In this document: piece after piece, positions 42,957 through 52,612 of the stretch | Position numbering within the stretch: the first letter of the stretch is position 1 | Layout of the letters: every line of letters begins with the position of its first letter | Program-made: the position numbers and the translations under genes | Notes under the pieces: model-generated | What the model saw: only the letters and a program-made list of their open reading frames with translations | What the model was told of the DNA's origin: nothing | Database searches by the model: none | Origin: a gamma proteobacterium symbiont of Ctena orbiculata | GTDB taxonomy: Bacteria > Pseudomonadota > Gammaproteobacteria > Chromatiales > Chromatiaceae | Reading direction: 5' to 3' | DNA: 64,000 bases | Assembly: GCA_003058495.1 (NCBI GenBank) | Contig: QBVC01000030.1 | Coordinates: 19,571-83,570, forward strand

Positions 42957-43277
42957 ATGAAGACCTTTATGTTGATGACCGGTAGCGGTCCGCTGATGAT
43001 TCTCACATCCCACGCCTCCATAGAAGACCCGACGATCCTGGAAAAGCTGGCGATCAAGGGAATCGAGAAGTTCCTCGCCTACGAGGTCCCCTACGAGCTG
43101 GCGAAGGAGCGTTACGGAGGCCATTTCAGCGTCGTTGCCAACGACCTGCACGAGAGCGACGATCTGCGGGTGCTGGACTATAACGGGGAGCGCGCCTTCA
43201 AGCTCTTCTCATTCGCCGAACTCGGCACCCCCCTGGCGCATGAGGCTGCAGCAGGCTCGGTAACCGCAGCGGCCTGA
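42957..43277 (+). CDS. Small cytosolic protein of unknown function
   Basis: A 106-residue protein, MKTFMLMTGSGPLMILTS, with mixed helix and strand and no signal peptide. A perfect AAGGAGG ribosome-binding site sits 6-7 bases before the ATG, so it should be well translated. The segment YEVPYELAKERYGGHFSVVANDL is the most distinctive part. I do not recognise the family. It has its own 147-bp upstream region and is convergent with metH. Confidence 0.6.
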   Translation: MKTFMLMTGSGPLMILTSHASIEDPTILEKLAIKGIEKFLAYEVPYELAKERYGGHFSVVANDLHESDDLRVLDYNGERAFKLFSFAELGTPLAHEAAAGSVTAAA

Positions 43278-43302
43278 GCCGACCGGGGTGTTCAGTTGCC
43301 GC

Positions 43303-46300
43303 TCAGCCCTCGGGCTCATAGGCTAGGTTGGGGGCAAGCCAACGCTCCATTTCAGCGACTGAACGCCCCTTGCGACGGGCATAGTCGCTGACCTGGTCCC
43401 GGTTCAGCTTGCCCACGGCAAAGTAGCGCGCATCGGGGTGGCTGAAGTAGAGGCCACTGACCGATGCCGTCGGCACCATCGCCTTGCTCTCGGTGAGCCA
43501 GATGCCGGTGTGCGCTTCGACGCGGAGCAGATCCCATAACAGATCCTTCTCCGTGTGGTCCGGGCTGGCCGGATAGCCCATGGCGGGGCGGATACCGGTG
43601 TAGTCTTCCGCGATCAGCTCCTGGTTGCTGAGGGACTCCTCCTTCGCGTAGCCCCAGATCTCTTTTCTCACCCGCTCGTGCAGCCACTCCGCCAGGGCCT
43701 CGGCCAGGCGATCGGCAAGGGCCTTGAGCATGATGGCGTGATAGTCGTCATGCTGCTGTTCGAATTCGGCGAGCTTCTCTTCGATGCCGATCCCGGCGGT
43801 GCAGGCGAAGGCGCCGATATAGTCGAGTTTTCCGCTGCTCCTCGGGGCGACGTAATCCGCCAGGGACTCGTTGTAGCGGCCGTTGACACTGCTCCCCCGC
43901 GGGCCTTTGCCGCCGGGCTGGCGCGTCTGCTTGCGCAGGTTGTGCAGGGTGCTCAGTCGCTGTTCCCGGGACTCGTTCGCGTAGACCGCGATATCGTCCT
44001 CCTCGCGGTTGGCGGGAAAGAGTCCGACCACCGCCGCGGCGCGCAGCCATCCCTCGTTGATCACCCGCTCCAGCATCGACACTGCGTCGGCATGGAGTTT
44101 TCTCGCCTCTTCGCCCTTCTGCGGATCGTCGAGAATCTGCGGGTAGCGGCCCTTGAGTTGCCAGGCGTGGAAGAAAAAGGTCCAGTCGATGTAGCCGGTG
44201 AGCTCGCCGAGGGGGATCGCCTTCATCACCAGCAGGGCGGCGCTGGGCCGGTCCCCGTCCGAGGTCTCGTCGAGGCGGACGATTTCGCAGTCGGGCCGCT
44301 GAAAGTCCGGGTCGAAGAGGCTGGGGCGGAAGGGGGTGAAGGCGGACCAATCGATCGGGGTCGGGTTGGCCCTCGCCTCCTCGATGGCCACCAGGTTGCG
44401 TGATGGATCGACGCCGGCCCGCCGCTGCCGCACCGTCTCGTACTCCTCGCTCAGGGCCGCGGTATAGGATGCCCGATGCTCCGCCGACAGCAGGCTGGAG
44501 GCGACGCCCACCGCGCGGGAGGCGTCGGCCACGTAGACCACGGGGTGGTCATACTCAGGATCGATCTTCACCGCGGTATGGGCGATGGAGGTGGTGGCGC
44601 CGCCGATCAGCAGCGGCTGGTTCATGCCGAGGCGCTGCATCTCCTTCGCCACGTGGACCATTTCGTCCAGCGACGGGGTGATCAGGCCGGAGAGGCCGAT
44701 GATGTCGACCTCCTCATCCCTGGCCTGCTGCAGTATCGTCTCCGCGGGGACCATGACGCCGATGTCCACCACCTGGTAGTTGTTGCACTGGAGCACCACG
44801 CCGACGATATTCTTGCCGATATCATGGACGTCGCCCTTCACCGTGGCCATCAATATCTTGCCCTGGCTCTGCACCCCGCACTCGGCCTTGTCCGCCTCCA
44901 TGAAGGGCTCCAGGTAGGCCACCGCCTTCTTCATCACCCGCGCCGACTTGACCACCTGGGGGAGGAACATCTTGCCCGCGCCGAACAGATCGCCCACCAG
45001 GTTCATGCCGTCCATCAGGGGGCCTTCGATCACCTCCAGGGTCTGGTTCGCCTGCTGCCGGGCCTGTTCGGTGTCATCCTCGATGAACTCGGTGATGCCC
45101 TTGACCAGGGCGTGCTCGAGACGCTTGTTCACCGGCCAGCCGCGCCACTCGGCGTCGCTCTTGCTCTCGACGACTTCGCCGCTGCCCTGATACCTGGGGG
45201 CAAGCTCGACCAGGCGCTCACCCGCCTGCGGGTCTCTGTTGAGCACCACCGATTCAACGGCATCGCGGAGCTCGGGGGGCAGTTCGTCGTAGACCGCCAG
45301 CTGGCCCGCGTTGACGATCCCCATGTCCATCCCCGCCGCGATGGCGTGATAGAGAAAGACGGCGTGGATCGCTTCGCGCACCGGATTGTTGCCGCGGAAG
45401 GAGAAGGAGACATTGGAGACCCCCCCCGACACCAGGGCATGGGGCAGGCGCTGCTTGATCTCCCGGACGGCCTCGATGAAGTCGACGCCGTAGTTGTCGT
45501 GCTCCTCGATGCCGGTGGCGACGGCGAAGACGTTGGGATCGAAAATGATATCCTCGGCGGCAAAACCGACCCGCTCCGTCAGCAGGCGGTAGGCCCTGGC
45601 GCAGATCTCCACCTTGCGCGCCCGGGTGTCGGCCTGGCCGCTCTCGTCAAACGCCATCACGATCACCGCCGCGCCATAGCGCCGGCACAGCGTCGCCTGG
45701 CGCAGAAAGGCCTCCTCGCCCTCCTTCAGGGAGATGGAGTTGACGATGGGCTTGCCCTGAACGGCCTGCAGGCCGGTCTCGATGATCTCCCACTTCGAGG
45801 AGTCGATCATCACCGGCACCTTGGCGATCTCGGGTTCGCCGGCGCAGAGGTTGAGAAAGCGGCGCATCGCGGCGACGCCGTCGAGCATCGCCTCGTCCAT
45901 GTTGATATCGACGATCTGGGCGCCGTTCTCCACCTGCTCGCGGCAGACATCCAGCGCCTCGTCATAGGCCTCGCCGAGAATCAGGCGCTTGAACTTCGCC
46001 GACCCGGTGACATTGGCGCGCTCCCCGATGTTAACGAAAAGGGAGTCGGCACCTATGTTGAGCGGCTCGAGGCCCGAGAGGCGGCAGGCCGTTTCGATCC
46101 TTGGCAGCCGGCGCGGCGCTCTGCCCTCCATCGCCCGGGCGATGGCCCTGATATGGTCCGGCGTGGTGCCGCAGCAGCCGCCGACGATATTGAGAAACCC
46201 CGCCTCGGCCCACTCCGCGAGATAGTCCGCCATCTGCTGCGCATCCAGATCGTAGGCGCCGAACTCGTTGGGCAGGCCCGCATTGGGGTGGGCGGAGACA

Positions 46301-47112
46301 TGGGTCTCGGCGATACGCGACATCTCCTCCACGTACTGGCGCAGCAGATCGGGTCCCAGGGCGCAGTTGAGACCGACGGAGATCGGCCTTGCGTGGCGCA
46401 GGCTGTTGTAGAAGGCCTCGGTGGTCTGCCCCGAGAGGGTGCGGCCGGATTGATCGGTGATGGTGCCCGAGATCATCACCGGCAGTGCCACGCCATCCTC
46501 CTCGAATACCTGCTCGCAGGCGAACACCGCCGCCTTCGCGTTGAGGGTGTCGAACACCGTCTCGATCAACAGCAGGTCGCTGCCCCCGGCGATCAGGCCC
46601 CGGGCCGACTCCGCATAGGCCTCCACCAGGGCCTCGAAGGTGATGTTGCGCAGGCTGGCGTCGTTGACATCGGGGGAGATGGAGGCGGTGCGGTTGGTGG
46701 GGCCGAGTACCCCGGCCACAAAACGCGGCTTATCGACGCTCGAATATCTGTCTGCGGCGGTCCGCGCCAGACTAGCGCTGGCCTCGCTCATCTCGTAGGC
46801 CAGCGACTCCATGGCGTAATCCGCCATGGAGACCCGGTTGGCGCCAAAGCTGTTGGTTTCGACGATATCCGCGCCCGCCGCCAGATAGGCCTCATGTATC
46901 GCACTGATGATCGCCGGCTGGGTCAGCACCAGGAGATCGTTATTACCCTTCAAATCACATGGCCAATCGGCGAAGCGTTCTCCGCGATAATCCCCCTCAT
47001 CGAGTTTATGACGCTGGATCATGGTGCCCATGGCGCCATCGAGGATGAGAATGCGCTCTCTCAGCAGGGATTCGACAGGATGCTCGGTTTTTCTGGCGCT
47101 TGCGGGGGACAT
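43303..47112 (-). CDS. metH: Cobalamin-dependent methionine synthase
   Basis: A 1269-residue methionine synthase that moves a methyl group from methyltetrahydrofolate to homocysteine through cobalamin. All four modules are present: homocysteine domain (about 15-330, zinc ligands in GLNC and GGCCGTT), folate domain (355-610), cobalamin domain (about 640-895, with DVHDIGKN whose His ligates cobalt) and the AdoMet activation domain (about 930-1269, near [12 protein letters not shown]). The ATG at 47112 is chosen; a TTG at 47148 is possible. No cobalamin, SAM or SAH riboswitch is seen in the roughly 280-bp gap shared with the divergent response-regulator gene. Confidence 0.97.
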   Translation of the reverse strand: MSPASARKTEHPVESLLRERILILDGAMGTMIQRHKLDEGDYRGERFADWPCDLKGNNDLLVLTQPAIISAIHEAYLAAGADIVETNSFGANRVSMADYAMESLAYEMSEASASLARTAADRYSSVDKPRFVAGVLGPTNRTASISPDVNDASLRNITFEALVEAYAESARGLIAGGSDLLLIETVFDTLNAKAAVFACEQVFEEDGVALPVMISGTITDQSGRTLSGQTTEAFYNSLRHARPISVGLNCALGPDLLRQYVEEMSRIAETHVSAHPNAGLPNEFGAYDLDAQQMADYLAEWAEAGFLNIVGGCCGTTPDHIRAIARAMEGRAPRRLPRIETACRLSGLEPLNIGADSLFVNIGERANVTGSAKFKRLILGEAYDEALDVCREQVENGAQIVDINMDEAMLDGVAAMRRFLNLCAGEPEIAKVPVMIDSSKWEIIETGLQAVQGKPIVNSISLKEGEEAFLRQATLCRRYGAAVIVMAFDESGQADTRARKVEICARAYRLLTERVGFAAEDIIFDPNVFAVATGIEEHDNYGVDFIEAVREIKQRLPHALVSGGVSNVSFSFRGNNPVREAIHAVFLYHAIAAGMDMGIVNAGQLAVYDELPPELRDAVESVVLNRDPQAGERLVELAPRYQGSGEVVESKSDAEWRGWPVNKRLEHALVKGITEFIEDDTEQARQQANQTLEVIEGPLMDGMNLVGDLFGAGKMFLPQVVKSARVMKKAVAYLEPFMEADKAECGVQSQGKILMATVKGDVHDIGKNIVGVVLQCNNYQVVDIGVMVPAETILQQARDEEVDIIGLSGLITPSLDEMVHVAKEMQRLGMNQPLLIGGATTSIAHTAVKIDPEYDHPVVYVADASRAVGVASSLLSAEHRASYTAALSEEYETVRQRRAGVDPSRNLVAIEEARANPTPIDWSAFTPFRPSLFDPDFQRPDCEIVRLDETSDGDRPSAALLVMKAIPLGELTGYIDWTFFFHAWQLKGRYPQILDDPQKGEEARKLHADAVSMLERVINEGWLRAAAVVGLFPANREEDDIAVYANESREQRLSTLHNLRKQTRQPGGKGPRGSSVNGRYNESLADYVAPRSSGKLDYIGAFACTAGIGIEEKLAEFEQQHDDYHAIMLKALADRLAEALAEWLHERVRKEIWGYAKEESLSNQELIAEDYTGIRPAMGYPASPDHTEKDLLWDLLRVEAHTGIWLTESKAMVPTASVSGLYFSHPDARYFAVGKLNRDQVSDYARRKGRSVAEMERWLAPNLAYEPEG

Positions 47113-47391
47113 CAAGATTCTCAAGGTTTTACGGTTGACGGCCGCCAATTATAAGGTGCTGTCGGGAGGCAGGCGAGTGATCTCTCGCAGGATGGTACTA
47201 AACTGGTTAGCAATCAGCTTCAGCCATCGCCCTGTTTCTTTAGGTGTCATAGAGTAACTAGAATTATTATATTCATATTTATCAAATGTTTAGTCTGGCC
47301 GTATTATTGGCACAGCGGGGTGCTGGCTCAGCTTCGACAGGATCGGACAAACAATAAAAGCTGCAACCAAATCTCATGAGGGATTTTTAGC

Positions 47392-48540
47392 GTGTCAAAA
47401 CAAGCATTTCTGGTAGATGATTCGAAGTCCGCGCGGATTGTGCTCAGTCGAATGTTGAAGAAGAGCGGGTTCGATGGCGTGGAGATGGCGGAGTCGGGTG
47501 AAGAGGCGTTGGAAAAGCTCAAGGCGACCACACCGGACGCTATTTTCGTCGATTTCCTGATGGACGGCATGGATGGCCTGGAGACCATCACCGAGATCAA
47601 AAAGGATCCCCGGTTTACCGACACGCCGGTGGTGATGTGTACCGCCAACGAAGGGGACGAGTATGTGCGCGCCGCGGTGGACCACGGTGCCCTGGGCATC
47701 CTGGCCAAGCCGCCGACGGATGAGAGCATTGGCAAGATCATCGATCTGATCGAGCAGCACCAGATGGAGGTTGCCTCGAGTCTGGAGGCGGAGTCGGCGC
47801 CGGCAGATGAGGCCGCCGGGGCTGCAGCGGAGGCCGTGGAAGCGGCGGTAGAGAGTGTGGTGATGCAAAGCGGTCTCTCCGACGAGGACGTAAGGCGTAT
47901 CGCGGCAGAGGTCGCCTCCCGCTCGGCCGAGGAGGTTGCCCGCAAAGCGGTCGAGAAGGCGGTCGGGGAGAGTCTCGCGGCCCGTGTCGACGGCGCGGTC
48001 CAGGCCTATCTTGACGCGAGGCTCGAAGGGCTGGTCGCGGCGATGTTGAAGCATGCGCTGCAGGATGTCGAGACAGAGCAGATCGACAGCGAATCCCTGC
48101 GAGACTCCGTGGTGCAACAGGTGAATCAGGACCTGGATGAGTTTGTCAGGCAGCTCAACCAGCGAACCGTCGGGGACCTGATCCAGTCAAGCATCTATAA
48201 CCAGATGAACGAACTCTCCGAGGAGTTGACCGAGCGCATGAAGGATCAGGAGGCGCGGATTCTGAGTCAAGTCCCGGAAAAGAACGACATGATCGAGCAT
48301 ATCCGGGTCATCACCGAGGGTTCCCTCGAGGCCCAGGTCCATGAAACAGCCAGCCAGGTGGCGGGTGAGGTCGCCAACCACGTGGCGACCGAGACCGTCG
48401 AGGGAATGCTCGACCAGCACCTGGCCCATCAGGCAATGGAAAGCCAGCAGCAGCAATCGAAGTCCCCGCTCTGGATAATCCTCGGCCTGGGTGTGCTGGC
48501 GGTGGCTGGAATCGCGGCAACCCTGGTGTTCCTGGCATAG
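47392..48540 (+). CDS. Response regulator with long helical region and C-terminal membrane anchor
   Basis: A 382-residue protein starting with a complete receiver domain (1-125): acidic pocket VDD at 8-10, phospho-acceptor Asp54 in FVDFLMDGMDG, Thr in MCTAN and Lys in AKPP. Instead of a DNA-binding or enzyme output there are about 230 residues of Ala/Glu-rich helix with coiled-coil character, then one hydrophobic segment at the extreme C-terminus (LWIILGLGVLAVAGIAATLVF). It should be tail-anchored in the inner membrane with the receiver in the cytosol. The start is GTG, preceded by GAGGGA. No kinase is adjacent; the haem-type kinase at 52613 is the nearest. Confidence 0.85.
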   Translation: MSKQAFLVDDSKSARIVLSRMLKKSGFDGVEMAESGEEALEKLKATTPDAIFVDFLMDGMDGLETITEIKKDPRFTDTPVVMCTANEGDEYVRAAVDHGALGILAKPPTDESIGKIIDLIEQHQMEVASSLEAESAPADEAAGAAAEAVEAAVESVVMQSGLSDEDVRRIAAEVASRSAEEVARKAVEKAVGESLAARVDGAVQAYLDARLEGLVAAMLKHALQDVETEQIDSESLRDSVVQQVNQDLDEFVRQLNQRTVGDLIQSSIYNQMNELSEELTERMKDQEARILSQVPEKNDMIEHIRVITEGSLEAQVHETASQVAGEVANHVATETVEGMLDQHLAHQAMESQQQQSKSPLWIILGLGVLAVAGIAATLVFLA

Positions 48541-48667
48541 CCGGGGGAGCTGTCGCCGTCCGCCTGCTGCGGATTCGACCGTAGCGCCATAAATGGGCAA
48601 AGAGTGTGGGGTTAGCCGGGGCGTCAAATAGCGCTATATTCTTCTGATAACCTCACGGGAGAAGCCC

Positions 48668-49303
48668 ATGTTCGGATTTGGCCACAAAACCCGGTTGCCG
48701 GAGCGGGAGGAGGCACTGCCCGGTCGCTCGGTGCCGATAGAGCCCGGTGACAGGCACTATGTCAACGGCCATACCCTGGTCGGGCCCTTTCCCGACGGAT
48801 TCGAATTCGCCCTCTTCGGCATGGGCTGTTTCTGGGGTGCGGAGAGGCGCTTCTGGGAACTGCCCGGGGTCTACTCCACCGCGGTGGGCTACGCCGGGGG
48901 CTTCACCCCCAATCCCACCTATGAAGAGGTCTGCAGCGGGCTGACCGGACACAATGAGGTGGTCAGGGTCGTCTTCGATCCTGGCGCGATCAGTTATCAG
49001 TCGCTGCTGGAGGGCTTTTGGGAGGGGCACAATCCCACCCAGGGGATGCGCCAGGGCAATGATGTCGGAACCCAGTACCGATCGGGCATCTATACCTTCG
49101 ACGAGGGGCAGCAGGCCCTCGCCCTGAGCTCCCGCGAGCACTATCAGCATGCCCTGCGCCAGGTGACATCGGCGCCGGTGACCACGGAGATTGAAGCCGC
49201 CCCCAACTTCTACTTCGCCGAGGCGTACCACCAGCAGTATCTGGCCAAGAATCCGGGCGGTTATTGCGGGCTGGGGGGAACCGGCGTCTGCTACCCGAGC
49301 TGA
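48668..49303 (+). CDS. msrA: Peptide-methionine (S)-S-oxide reductase
   Basis: A 211-residue MsrA that repairs oxidised methionine. The active site [13 protein letters not shown] near residues 54-66 holds the catalytic Cys, and the C-terminal GTGVCYPS and NPGGYCGLG supply resolving cysteines. The long N-terminal part ([18 protein letters not shown]) is that of the E. coli-type enzyme. No signal peptide, so cytosolic. An ATG preceded by GGGAGAAG. It is convergent with the next gene. Confidence 0.96.
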   Translation: MFGFGHKTRLPEREEALPGRSVPIEPGDRHYVNGHTLVGPFPDGFEFALFGMGCFWGAERRFWELPGVYSTAVGYAGGFTPNPTYEEVCSGLTGHNEVVRVVFDPGAISYQSLLEGFWEGHNPTQGMRQGNDVGTQYRSGIYTFDEGQQALALSSREHYQHALRQVTSAPVTTEIEAAPNFYFAEAYHQQYLAKNPGGYCGLGGTGVCYPS

Positions 49304-49328
49304 TCCGCCTGCCCGGGACGGGGCCGTC

Positions 49329-50006
49329 CTAGCCCTGCCTGCCCGGTGCGCGCAGTCGCCGCTGCAGAAAATCGACAATGCACTGCCAGCATGCCTGGTC
49401 AGCCGCCTCGTCGTAGCGGGGACTCGTGGGGTTGGTGAAACCGTGGGCGGCGTCGAATCCCACCGCCTCGGTCTGCTTCCCCGCGGCCTCCATTGCCGCC
49501 TCGAAATCCTCCTGCTTCTGCGGCCAGTTGCGCTCCCGCCGGGCGTAGATGGCCAACACCGGCCCCGACAATCCTTTCAGCCGCTCCACATCGGTCTCCA
49601 TGCGGCAGTAGGCGAGGATGGTGGCGCTTACCCTGTCCGGCTGCAGCAGGCTCGCCTGCATCGACTCCTTGCCGCCGAAGGAGCAGCCGTAGGTGGCGAT
49701 GCGCCGGCCGGGTTGGGACAGATAGTCGATGGCGGCGATCAGTTTCCGGTCGGCAAGTTGTTGATCGATATCGCGCATCATCGCCGCGGCGAGTTCCGGA
49801 TCGTCGGTGGTGCGACCGTCATAGAGGTCGACCACCAGGGAGAGGTGGCCGATGTCCGCAAGCCTCTCTGCCCACTGCCGGTTGTGGGGCATCACCCCCC
49901 ACCACTCGTGGAGGATCATTACCGCGGACTCCGCGCTCTCGTCACCGGCGAGATAGGCGTTGAAGGGTTCCCCAAGCGATGTTTGCAGAACGATCTCCAG
50001 GCCCAT
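49329..50006 (-). CDS. Dienelactone hydrolase family protein
   Basis: A 225-residue alpha/beta hydrolase. It has the oxyanion-region HEWWGVMPHNRQ, the nucleophile elbow GCSFGG in IATYGCSFGGKES (Ser nucleophile by position, with Cys beside it), an acid near DVERL and the catalytic His in DAAHGFTNP. The family cleaves lactones and esters; the natural substrate here is unknown. It lies 4 bp downstream of the OsmC-like gene on the same strand, so the two are probably one operon with the glycosylase. Confidence 0.9.
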   Translation of the reverse strand: MGLEIVLQTSLGEPFNAYLAGDESAESAVMILHEWWGVMPHNRQWAERLADIGHLSLVVDLYDGRTTDDPELAAAMMRDIDQQLADRKLIAAIDYLSQPGRRIATYGCSFGGKESMQASLLQPDRVSATILAYCRMETDVERLKGLSGPVLAIYARRERNWPQKQEDFEAAMEAAGKQTEAVGFDAAHGFTNPTSPRYDEAADQACWQCIVDFLQRRLRAPGRQG

Positions 50007-50010
50007 GGCG

Positions 50011-50475
50011 CTACTCCGCCTTATGCAGCAGCTCTCCGGCCCCGTTTACCACTTCGACGCCGACAGGTATCCCCTCACGAACGCTTGCGGTGACGACGCA
50101 GAAATCCTCAAACAGGGTCATGCAGCGGTCGAGCTTCTTCGATGTCAGCAGTTCATCCCCCGCCGTGATGCGGACATCCAGGCGGCCGACCCGAAGCCGC
50201 TTCTTCTCGTTTCTGACCATGGTGCAGGTGACCTCGGTGTTGACGTTTCTTGCCGGCACCTCCTCCTTGGCAAGACAGAACATCAGGCTGGCGCTGAGAC
50301 AGTTGGCGGCGGCGGCCGCCAGCATCCGCGAGGCGTTGGGACCGTTGCGCTGGCCCAGGGGGGGCGGTTCATCCATGATCACGTCCGCGGCCTTGTTCAG
50401 ATCGAATTTGACCCTGAAGGCGTAGTCATCCTCCTGTTCGAGCTGAATGGTGAACTTACCGATCTCTTCCGCCAT
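50011..50475 (-). CDS. OsmC-like protein
   Basis: A 154-residue OsmC/Ohr-fold protein. The central block GPNASRMLAAAAANCLSASLMFCLAKE carries the peroxidatic-type Cys on the long helix, and a second Cys lies near the end (FEDFCVVTASVREG). Such proteins reduce organic hydroperoxides, although this subgroup is uncharacterised. The ATG at 50475 follows AGGAG at good spacing; an in-frame start at 50505 overlaps the upstream gene. Its neighbours are msrA and a DNA glycosylase, a loose oxidative-damage grouping. Confidence 0.88.
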   Translation of the reverse strand: MAEEIGKFTIQLEQEDDYAFRVKFDLNKAADVIMDEPPPLGQRNGPNASRMLAAAAANCLSASLMFCLAKEEVPARNVNTEVTCTMVRNEKKRLRVGRLDVRITAGDELLTSKKLDRCMTLFEDFCVVTASVREGIPVGVEVVNGAGELLHKAE

Positions 50476-50497
50476 GCCTGTTCTCCTGGTAGTGGGT

Positions 50498-51133
50498 TTA
50501 GTCAATCGCCAGCAAGGCCTTCCAGGCCGGGTGCCGGGCTATCAAATCGAGTGCCTGCTGCAGCAGCCCCTTTCCCGGCTCCGTGCGGTGCCAGGTCGAG
50601 GCCCCGGATGGGTGGGGCAGGGGGATCAGGTCGCAGCTGAGATCGTCCAGCACTATGCCATGGCGTTGGCCGATGACCTGGGTCAGCTTGCCCACCTCGA
50701 TGAACTGGGCGATTGCCAGTCTGCCTACCGGCACGATCAAAAGCGGCCGCAGCAGCGCTATCTCGCTGCGCAGCCAGTGGCTGCAGGCCTCGATCTCCTC
50801 TGCGGCGGGAACCCGGTCGCCGCCCTTGGGTTTCTTGCCGGGGAAGCAGCGGCAGACCGCAGACATGTAGACGCGCTGGCGAAACTGCTGTTCATTCAGG
50901 CCCAGGCGGCCGAACCAGCTGAAAAGCGTCTTTCCGGCAGTCCAGGCGAATGGCCTCTGCGCCGCACCCTCCTTCTCCCCCGGGGCCTGGCCGACCAGCA
51001 GCAGGGGTGAGGCAACAGCTTCTCCTGTGACCACCGGACCGATCATCTTGTTGCAGCTACGGCATGCCCTGAGGCTCTTTTGATGCGCGCGCAGTTGCGA
51101 GACCAGTTTCTGACGGGGATTTGTGTGTGTCAT
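50498..51133 (-). CDS. Uracil-DNA glycosylase, iron-sulfur type
   Basis: A 211-residue uracil-DNA glycosylase of the bacterial iron-sulfur families (4/5-like). The catalytic loop VGQAPGEKEGAAQRPFAWTAG and the C-terminal motif LPHPSG are clear; Cys in RACRSC, VCRC and EACSHW are placed to hold a 4Fe-4S cluster. It removes uracil from DNA. It heads a minus-strand three-gene run with the OsmC-like and hydrolase genes. Confidence 0.88.
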   Translation of the reverse strand: MTHTNPRQKLVSQLRAHQKSLRACRSCNKMIGPVVTGEAVASPLLLVGQAPGEKEGAAQRPFAWTAGKTLFSWFGRLGLNEQQFRQRVYMSAVCRCFPGKKPKGGDRVPAAEEIEACSHWLRSEIALLRPLLIVPVGRLAIAQFIEVGKLTQVIGQRHGIVLDDLSCDLIPLPHPSGASTWHRTEPGKGLLQQALDLIARHPAWKALLAID

Positions 51134-51336
51134 TGGTTAGCGGGCTCTGGTCTGCCTGGTTTTGGATGCTGGCTGATTCTAGCTTATCACCATCTGTCAT
51201 AGATCAAGCAAGCCAGCGGCTATCCGAGGTTTAATCTGGATCAGGGCAGGATCGGACCCGGGAGGAGACCATGCAAGGCTTGCAGATTGGGATTAGGGGC
51301 TCCAAACTAGCTTGAAACAGATGGAAATGTAAAAAA

Positions 51337-51537
51337 ATGACAACCATGCTGGGCCTTAGTCTGACTGCCCTGTTAATTACGGCATTTATCTGGTTCCTGC
51401 CCATTCTGCTGATTTTGCGATCAGGCAAGACCAGTGGAGCCGAGAAACTCTTCTGGATACTTGCAGTCGTCTTTGTTTCATGGTTCGCATGGATCCTCTA
51501 TCTCTTGCTGGCGCCCCTGGGCGAGCAGAGGGAGTGA
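51337..51537 (+). CDS. Small membrane protein, PLDc_N type
   Basis: A 66-residue protein with two hydrophobic helices (LGLSLTALLITAFIWFLPILLIL and LFWILAVVFVSWFAWILYLLL) joined by RSGKTSGAEK. This is the pattern of the phospholipase D N-terminal-like (PLDc_N) domain found as stand-alone small proteins. Function is unknown; it would lie in the inner membrane. It precedes the oxidoreductase gene by 32 bp. Confidence 0.8.
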   Translation: MTTMLGLSLTALLITAFIWFLPILLILRSGKTSGAEKLFWILAVVFVSWFAWILYLLLAPLGEQRE

Positions 51538-51569
51538 GCGGAGATGGCCGATTCGATAGGAGGAGATGG

Positions 51570-52565
51570 ATGAAAGCAGTGGTTATGAGAGAGACCGGTG
51601 GCCCCGAGGTCCTGTCGCTGGAGGAGCTGGCCACACCCGAAATCAGCTCGGCGTCCCAGCTAAAGGTCAGGATAGCGGCGGCCGGGATCAATCCTGTCGA
51701 CACCAAACTGCGCGCCCGAGGGGTCCTGCTGCCCGATGGCCTGCCCGCGGTGCTGGGGTGCGATGCGGCCGGTGTGGTGGTCGAGACCGGCAGCGAAGTG
51801 ACCGAGTTTCGTCCGGGCGACGAGGTCTGGTACTGCAGTGGCGGTCTCGGCGGCCTGCAGGGGAACTATGCGGAGTATGCCGTCGTCGAGGAGTCGGTCT
51901 GCTGCAGAAAACCGGTCTCGGTCGACTTCGCCCATGCCGCTGCCGCCCCCCTGGTGTTGATCACGGCGTGGGAGGCGCTGTTCGGCCGTGCCCGCCTGAC
52001 CGATGAAAAGACCCTGTTGGTCCACGCCGGGGCCGGCGGCGTGGGCCATGTGGCGATTCAGCTGGCGAAACAGGCGGGTGCCCGGGTGCTGACCACCGTG
52101 AGCACCCCGGAGAAGCAGGCCTTCGTGACCGCGCTTGGCGCGGATGCGGCGATCGATTACCGGGAGCGGGATTTTGTTGACGAAGTGATGCGCCTGACCG
52201 ACGGTGCCGGCGCCGATGTGGTGCTGGATACCGTGGGCGGCGATATCTTCAAGGCCTCGATCAACGCCACGGCGCCCTATGGCGACCTGGTCACCCTGCT
52301 CGATCCGGGGCCGCAGGTGGAGTGGAAAGAGGCGCGGAACCGCAACCTGCGCATCGGCTTCACCCTGATGCTGACCCCGATGCTGCGCCATCTTCCTCAA
52401 GCCAGGGCCAATCAAGCCGCTATCTTACGTGACTGTGCTGAAATGATCGACAGCGGATCCTTGCGCATCCATGTCGGCGACAGTCTGGCCCTGGAACAGG
52501 CTAAAGAGGCTCATGAATTAATAGAACAGGGACGGATGCAAGGTAAATTGGTTCTCGTGCCATAA
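51570..52565 (+). CDS. Quinone oxidoreductase-type alcohol dehydrogenase
   Basis: A 331-residue medium-chain dehydrogenase of the NADPH:quinone reductase subgroup. It starts MKAVVMRETGGPEVLSLEELATPE, has GINPVDTKLRARG and the nucleotide-binding HAGAGGVGHVAIQLAKQAGARV, and lacks the structural-zinc cysteines of the zinc-dependent branch. It reduces quinones or enones with NADPH; the substrate is not known. The ATG at 51570 follows AGGAG; the longer in-frame start at 51480 overlaps the preceding gene. Confidence 0.93.
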   Translation: MKAVVMRETGGPEVLSLEELATPEISSASQLKVRIAAAGINPVDTKLRARGVLLPDGLPAVLGCDAAGVVVETGSEVTEFRPGDEVWYCSGGLGGLQGNYAEYAVVEESVCCRKPVSVDFAHAAAAPLVLITAWEALFGRARLTDEKTLLVHAGAGGVGHVAIQLAKQAGARVLTTVSTPEKQAFVTALGADAAIDYRERDFVDEVMRLTDGAGADVVLDTVGGDIFKASINATAPYGDLVTLLDPGPQVEWKEARNRNLRIGFTLMLTPMLRHLPQARANQAAILRDCAEMIDSGSLRIHVGDSLALEQAKEAHELIEQGRMQGKLVLVP

Positions 52566-52612
52566 CAGGCCCCCTCCGATCTGCCTGCCCTGTCCTGGTA
52601 CAGGTGGCGGAG

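Noticed and set aside
44476..47154. 892-residue open frame antisense to metH
   Set aside because: It is a GC-driven shadow of metH, whose domains and motifs are complete on the other strand.
47149..47250. 33-codon open frame upstream of metH on the minus strand, a possible leader peptide
   Set aside because: No ribosome-binding site, no run of regulatory codons and no hairpin/terminator structure; reported only as seen.
47113..47391. Cobalamin, SAM or SAH riboswitch upstream of metH
   Set aside because: No B12-box or SAH-riboswitch core could be found by reading either strand.
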